Assembly: GCA_027296185.1 (NCBI GenBank) | Contig: JAPUJL010000243.1 | Coordinates: forward strand, 1 to 15,855 | Reading direction: 5' to 3' | DNA length: 15,855 nucleotides | Origin: SAR324 cluster bacterium | GTDB lineage: Bacteria; SAR324; JACQKK01 | Translations under genes and position numbers: made by a program | Notes under the pieces: generated by a model | Told to the model about the DNA's origin: nothing | Seen by the model: the letters and a program-made list of their open reading frames with translations, nothing else | Databases searched by the model: none | In this document: piece by piece, positions 13,950 to 15,855 of the stretch | Position numbering within the stretch: position 1 is the stretch's first letter | Layout of the letters: every line of letters begins with the position of its first letter

Positions 13950-15206
13950 CTAGTGGCCGTGCCAGCTTTTGCAGAGATGGCGGTCGGAGATGGGCAAGAT
14001 GGGCACACGGGACATGAACGCGAAGAAGCACAGGAAGAAGGCCCCGCCAAACCCCAGGGTGACCAGAATCTCCGTGATGCCGAAAAGGAAATGCGGATCG
14101 CCATGCCGGTCCTGGATGGAGGGCACCACCATCAGGTAGTGCGCCCACCACTGCCCGACCCACAGGATCGCCCCGATCGCCGCCACCAAGGCCGGCCGGC
14201 GGCAGACCGTCCGCGCCATCAGGCCGACGAAGGGGAATACGAACAGCATCACGAACAGGATCCAGAACAGGTAGTACCAAGGGGTCCCCGGCATCGAGCG
14301 GGTGATGAGGAAGGGCGTCTCTTCGGACAGGTTGCTGTAGTAGATCACCAGGTATTGGGTGAAGACCATGTAGGTCCACAATATGGCGATGGCGAACGTC
14401 AGCTTGGCCAGGTCGTGTACCCGGTTGATCGTCATGTATTCCGCCAACAGCGGGAGTTTCCGCACCCGCGACACGATCACCAGCATCAGCGCCAGCGCCG
14501 TGTACAGATTTCCGATGAAGAAGAACACCCCGAACAGCGTGCTGAACCACTCCTGATCCAGAGACATCACGTAATCGAAGGCCACCAGGGACACCACGTA
14601 GGCGTACACGATCCCCAACAACGGGGCCAAGCGCCGCGACAGCAGCGCCAGCCGGGCCTGCTCCTCCTCCGGGTCGCCGTAACCCCGCAGCACGCGGTCG
14701 GCGAAGTTGCCGCCCCAGCCGGGGACCAGCTGCCGCGCCAAGGCCAGGTCGGGCTTCAACGACGCCATCAGGAAGAAGAAGCTGATCCCGTACATGACCA
14801 GCAGCGCGACGAGGTTGCGGGACACGAAGAAGCCCATGTTCAGGTAGCCCGCCTTGGCAGTCATGGGATGTTCCACCCACTCGTAAAGGTAGTGGCCGCC
14901 GAAGAAGACCAGCATGAACATCAGGAAGGCAACCGGCAGGAAAGCCCCGAAGCCTTCCGCAATGCGCTTGAAGGGCCGTCCCCACTTGGCGTCGGTAACC
15001 TGCCAGATCACCGAGAGCATCACCCCCGCCTGAGCCATCCCGCCGAAAAAAATCGTGTTGATGAGCAGCGCTTCCCATGTGCGCTCCGCCGAACCCATCA
15101 CCAGACCGCCGATGAACGTGAGAATGCCGAGCACCACGAGCGCCCAGAGCACCATACGCCATCCGGAAGGGAGGCGAAGATTGGACTGTTCCAGGATCTC
15201 TTTCAT
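13950..15206 (-). CDS. actF: alternative complex III, quinone-binding subunit 2 (ActF)
   Basis: This is a 418-aa inner-membrane subunit of alternative complex III, the quinol:cytochrome c oxidoreductase that replaces or complements the bc1 complex. About ten TM helices are visible (near 17-38, 48-69, 86-107, 124-148, 194-215, 222-246, 265-290, 310-331, 340-361 and 373-397), in the NrfD-like fold. Conserved family stretches include DYVMSLDQEWFSTLFGVFFF (211-230), NRVHDLAKLTFAIAILWTYM (261-280) followed by VFTQYLVIYYSN (281-292), and GQWWAHYLMVVPS (351-363). The frame runs on upstream through actE, but the start is the ATG at 15206. This overlaps the actE stop as ATGA (15203-15206), and GGGAGGAG lies 12 nt upstream. 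No haem or metal motif is expected in this subunit. The tail ends SWHGH. Confidence 0.92.
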   Translation of the reverse strand: MKEILEQSNLRLPSGWRMVLWALVVLGILTFIGGLVMGSAERTWEALLINTIFFGGMAQAGVMLSVIWQVTDAKWGRPFKRIAEGFGAFLPVAFLMFMLVFFGGHYLYEWVEHPMTAKAGYLNMGFFVSRNLVALLVMYGISFFFLMASLKPDLALARQLVPGWGGNFADRVLRGYGDPEEEQARLALLSRRLAPLLGIVYAYVVSLVAFDYVMSLDQEWFSTLFGVFFFIGNLYTALALMLVIVSRVRKLPLLAEYMTINRVHDLAKLTFAIAILWTYMVFTQYLVIYYSNLSEETPFLITRSMPGTPWYYLFWILFVMLFVFPFVGLMARTVCRRPALVAAIGAILWVGQWWAHYLMVVPSIQDRHGDPHFLFGITEILVTLGFGGAFFLCFFAFMSRVPILPISDRHLCKSWHGH

Positions 15207-15823
15207 CGCTGGACTGCACTCCTCCCGAATTGCGGGCTCTTCATGTAATTCACCAAGTCCCAACGCTCCTGGCGCGTCGTCGCGATTGCGTAGCCGGGCA
15301 TCAGGGGCCCGCCATAGCGCGCCTTGTTGTACAGGTGAGCCTCGGAAAAGAGTGGAATCAACATGCGGATCGGGGGTGCGGGCATGCCCCTCTGGGTGAC
15401 CGGCGTGCCGGCCATGCCGTCCACGCCGTGGCACACCGCGCAATAAGTATCGTAGATGAAGCGGCCCCGGGCGATGGAATCCGGCGTGGCGCGGGTGGGG
15501 TTGGCGGGCTCCAGGTCGCGGCGCAACTGTCCCCCTACGATTTCCGTAGCACCGATGAAGGGCTCGACGCCGGTACGCGGTACCGAATCCCGCGGGAAGC
15601 GCTGGAAGGTGCCCTCCTCCTGCGGCTTGATCGAGGGCTGGTTGAACATGTCCAGGAACCAGTCCCAATGCCTGCCGTCGAACCAGGGGCGCTCCTCGTC
15701 GTAGCGGCTGTACCATTTGGGCTGTGCGTCGCTGGCGGCCCAGGCTACCGCAACCGCGATGCCGCCCACGGCGAGAATCGCCGCGGCGATCACGAAGTGC
15801 ACCCCTCGCCACTTAGAACTCAC
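15203..15823 (-). CDS. actE: alternative complex III, mono-haem cytochrome c subunit (ActE)
   Basis: This is a 206-aa cytochrome c exposed to the periplasm. The N-terminal hydrophobic segment (about 8-30) acts as a signal peptide or membrane anchor; there is no lipobox cysteine. A conserved pre-haem region contains MFNQPSIKPQEEGTFQRFP (59-77) and SVPRTG (80-85). One haem c site, CAVCH, lies at 128-132, and the probable axial methionine is Met175 in GGPLMPGYA. Mono-haem architecture and position directly before actF identify ActE, which passes electrons towards periplasmic acceptors. The start is GTG at 15823, supported by AGGAGG 6 nt upstream. An ATG in the same frame is absent before the window edge. 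The 3' end overlaps actF by 4 bp, typical of coupled translation in a complex operon. Confidence 0.9.
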   Translation of the reverse strand: MSSKWRGVHFVIAAAILAVGGIAVAVAWAASDAQPKWYSRYDEERPWFDGRHWDWFLDMFNQPSIKPQEEGTFQRFPRDSVPRTGVEPFIGATEIVGGQLRRDLEPANPTRATPDSIARGRFIYDTYCAVCHGVDGMAGTPVTQRGMPAPPIRMLIPLFSEAHLYNKARYGGPLMPGYAIATTRQERWDLVNYMKSPQFGRSAVQR

Positions 15824-15855
15824 GCACCACCTCCTCGGCGCTGTGTTCGCGCATC
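15813..15855 (-). CDS. probable 3' end of actD (DUF3341 membrane subunit), cut by the window edge
   Basis: One frame entering from the right edge reads MREHSAEEVVREF and then TAA at 15815-15813. In known act operons actD comes directly before actE, and the acidic, helical tail is compatible with the end of that subunit. If right, it overlaps actE by 11 bp. Another frame stops at a TGA overlapping the actE GTG (15822-15820) but reads as Arg/Gly-rich sequence. Identity rests on gene order, not on a recognisable motif. Confidence 0.4.
   Translation of the reverse strand, partial: MREHSAEEVVREF
15830..15835 (-). promoter_or_regulatory. ribosome binding site deciding the GTG start of actE
   Basis: AGGAGG on the - strand lies 6 nt before GTG at 15823. 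The reading frame stays open upstream to the window edge, so this site is the main reason for choosing that start. Confidence 0.75.

Overview
This window is chromosomal DNA of very high G+C content (about two thirds by eye, with strongly G/C-biased third codon positions and long spurious open frames on both strands). It most likely comes from a proteobacterium, possibly a gammaproteobacterium. The reasons are a large 'GDH180'-class NAD-glutamate dehydrogenase, an AttEFGH-like ABC/lipocalin cluster and genes of alternative complex III. The taxon itself cannot be read from the sequence. I see no insertion sequence, phage gene, tRNA, rRNA or CRISPR array.

Layout. (1) At 179-4972 on the + strand is a complete ~1.6-kaa glutamate dehydrogenase. 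Its short leader carries two pairs of imperfect 16-bp tandem repeats. (2) At 5267-12027 on the - strand is a compact five-gene unit, read from high to low coordinates: an ABC ATPase, a long 10-TM FtsX-type permease, a secreted CrtC/AttH-type lipocalin-like protein, a UMF1-family major-facilitator transporter and an alpha/beta hydrolase. Gaps are 6-21 bp, and three of the downstream Shine-Dalgarno sequences lie over or within the end of the preceding gene, which strongly suggests one translationally coupled operon. (3) At 12238-13071 on the + strand, divergent from that operon across a 210-bp intergenic region, is a divergent inositol-monophosphatase-family phosphatase. (4) At 13101-13754 on the - strand is an exported ankyrin-repeat protein. 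(5) From 13950 to the right edge on the - strand is the 3' part of an alternative complex III (quinol:cytochrome c oxidoreductase) operon: the likely tail of actD, then actE (mono-haem cytochrome c) and actF (10-TM quinone-binding subunit 2). actE and actF overlap by an ATGA.

How the genes may work together. The glutamate dehydrogenase links amino-acid catabolism to 2-oxoglutarate and NADH. The act genes belong to a respiratory complex that oxidises quinol and reduces periplasmic cytochrome c. The central operon looks like an envelope system: an ATP-driven permease that probably moves or extracts a hydrophobic molecule, a secreted lipocalin-like partner, a second (MFS) exporter and a cytosolic serine hydrolase. 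Its substrate cannot be read from the sequence. This operon is the best candidate here for something not fully described. The other points worth attention are an 18-bp tandem repeat that builds the signal peptide of the lipocalin-like protein, a 15-bp repeat abutting the hydrolase stop codon, and a periplasmic ankyrin protein next to the respiratory genes.
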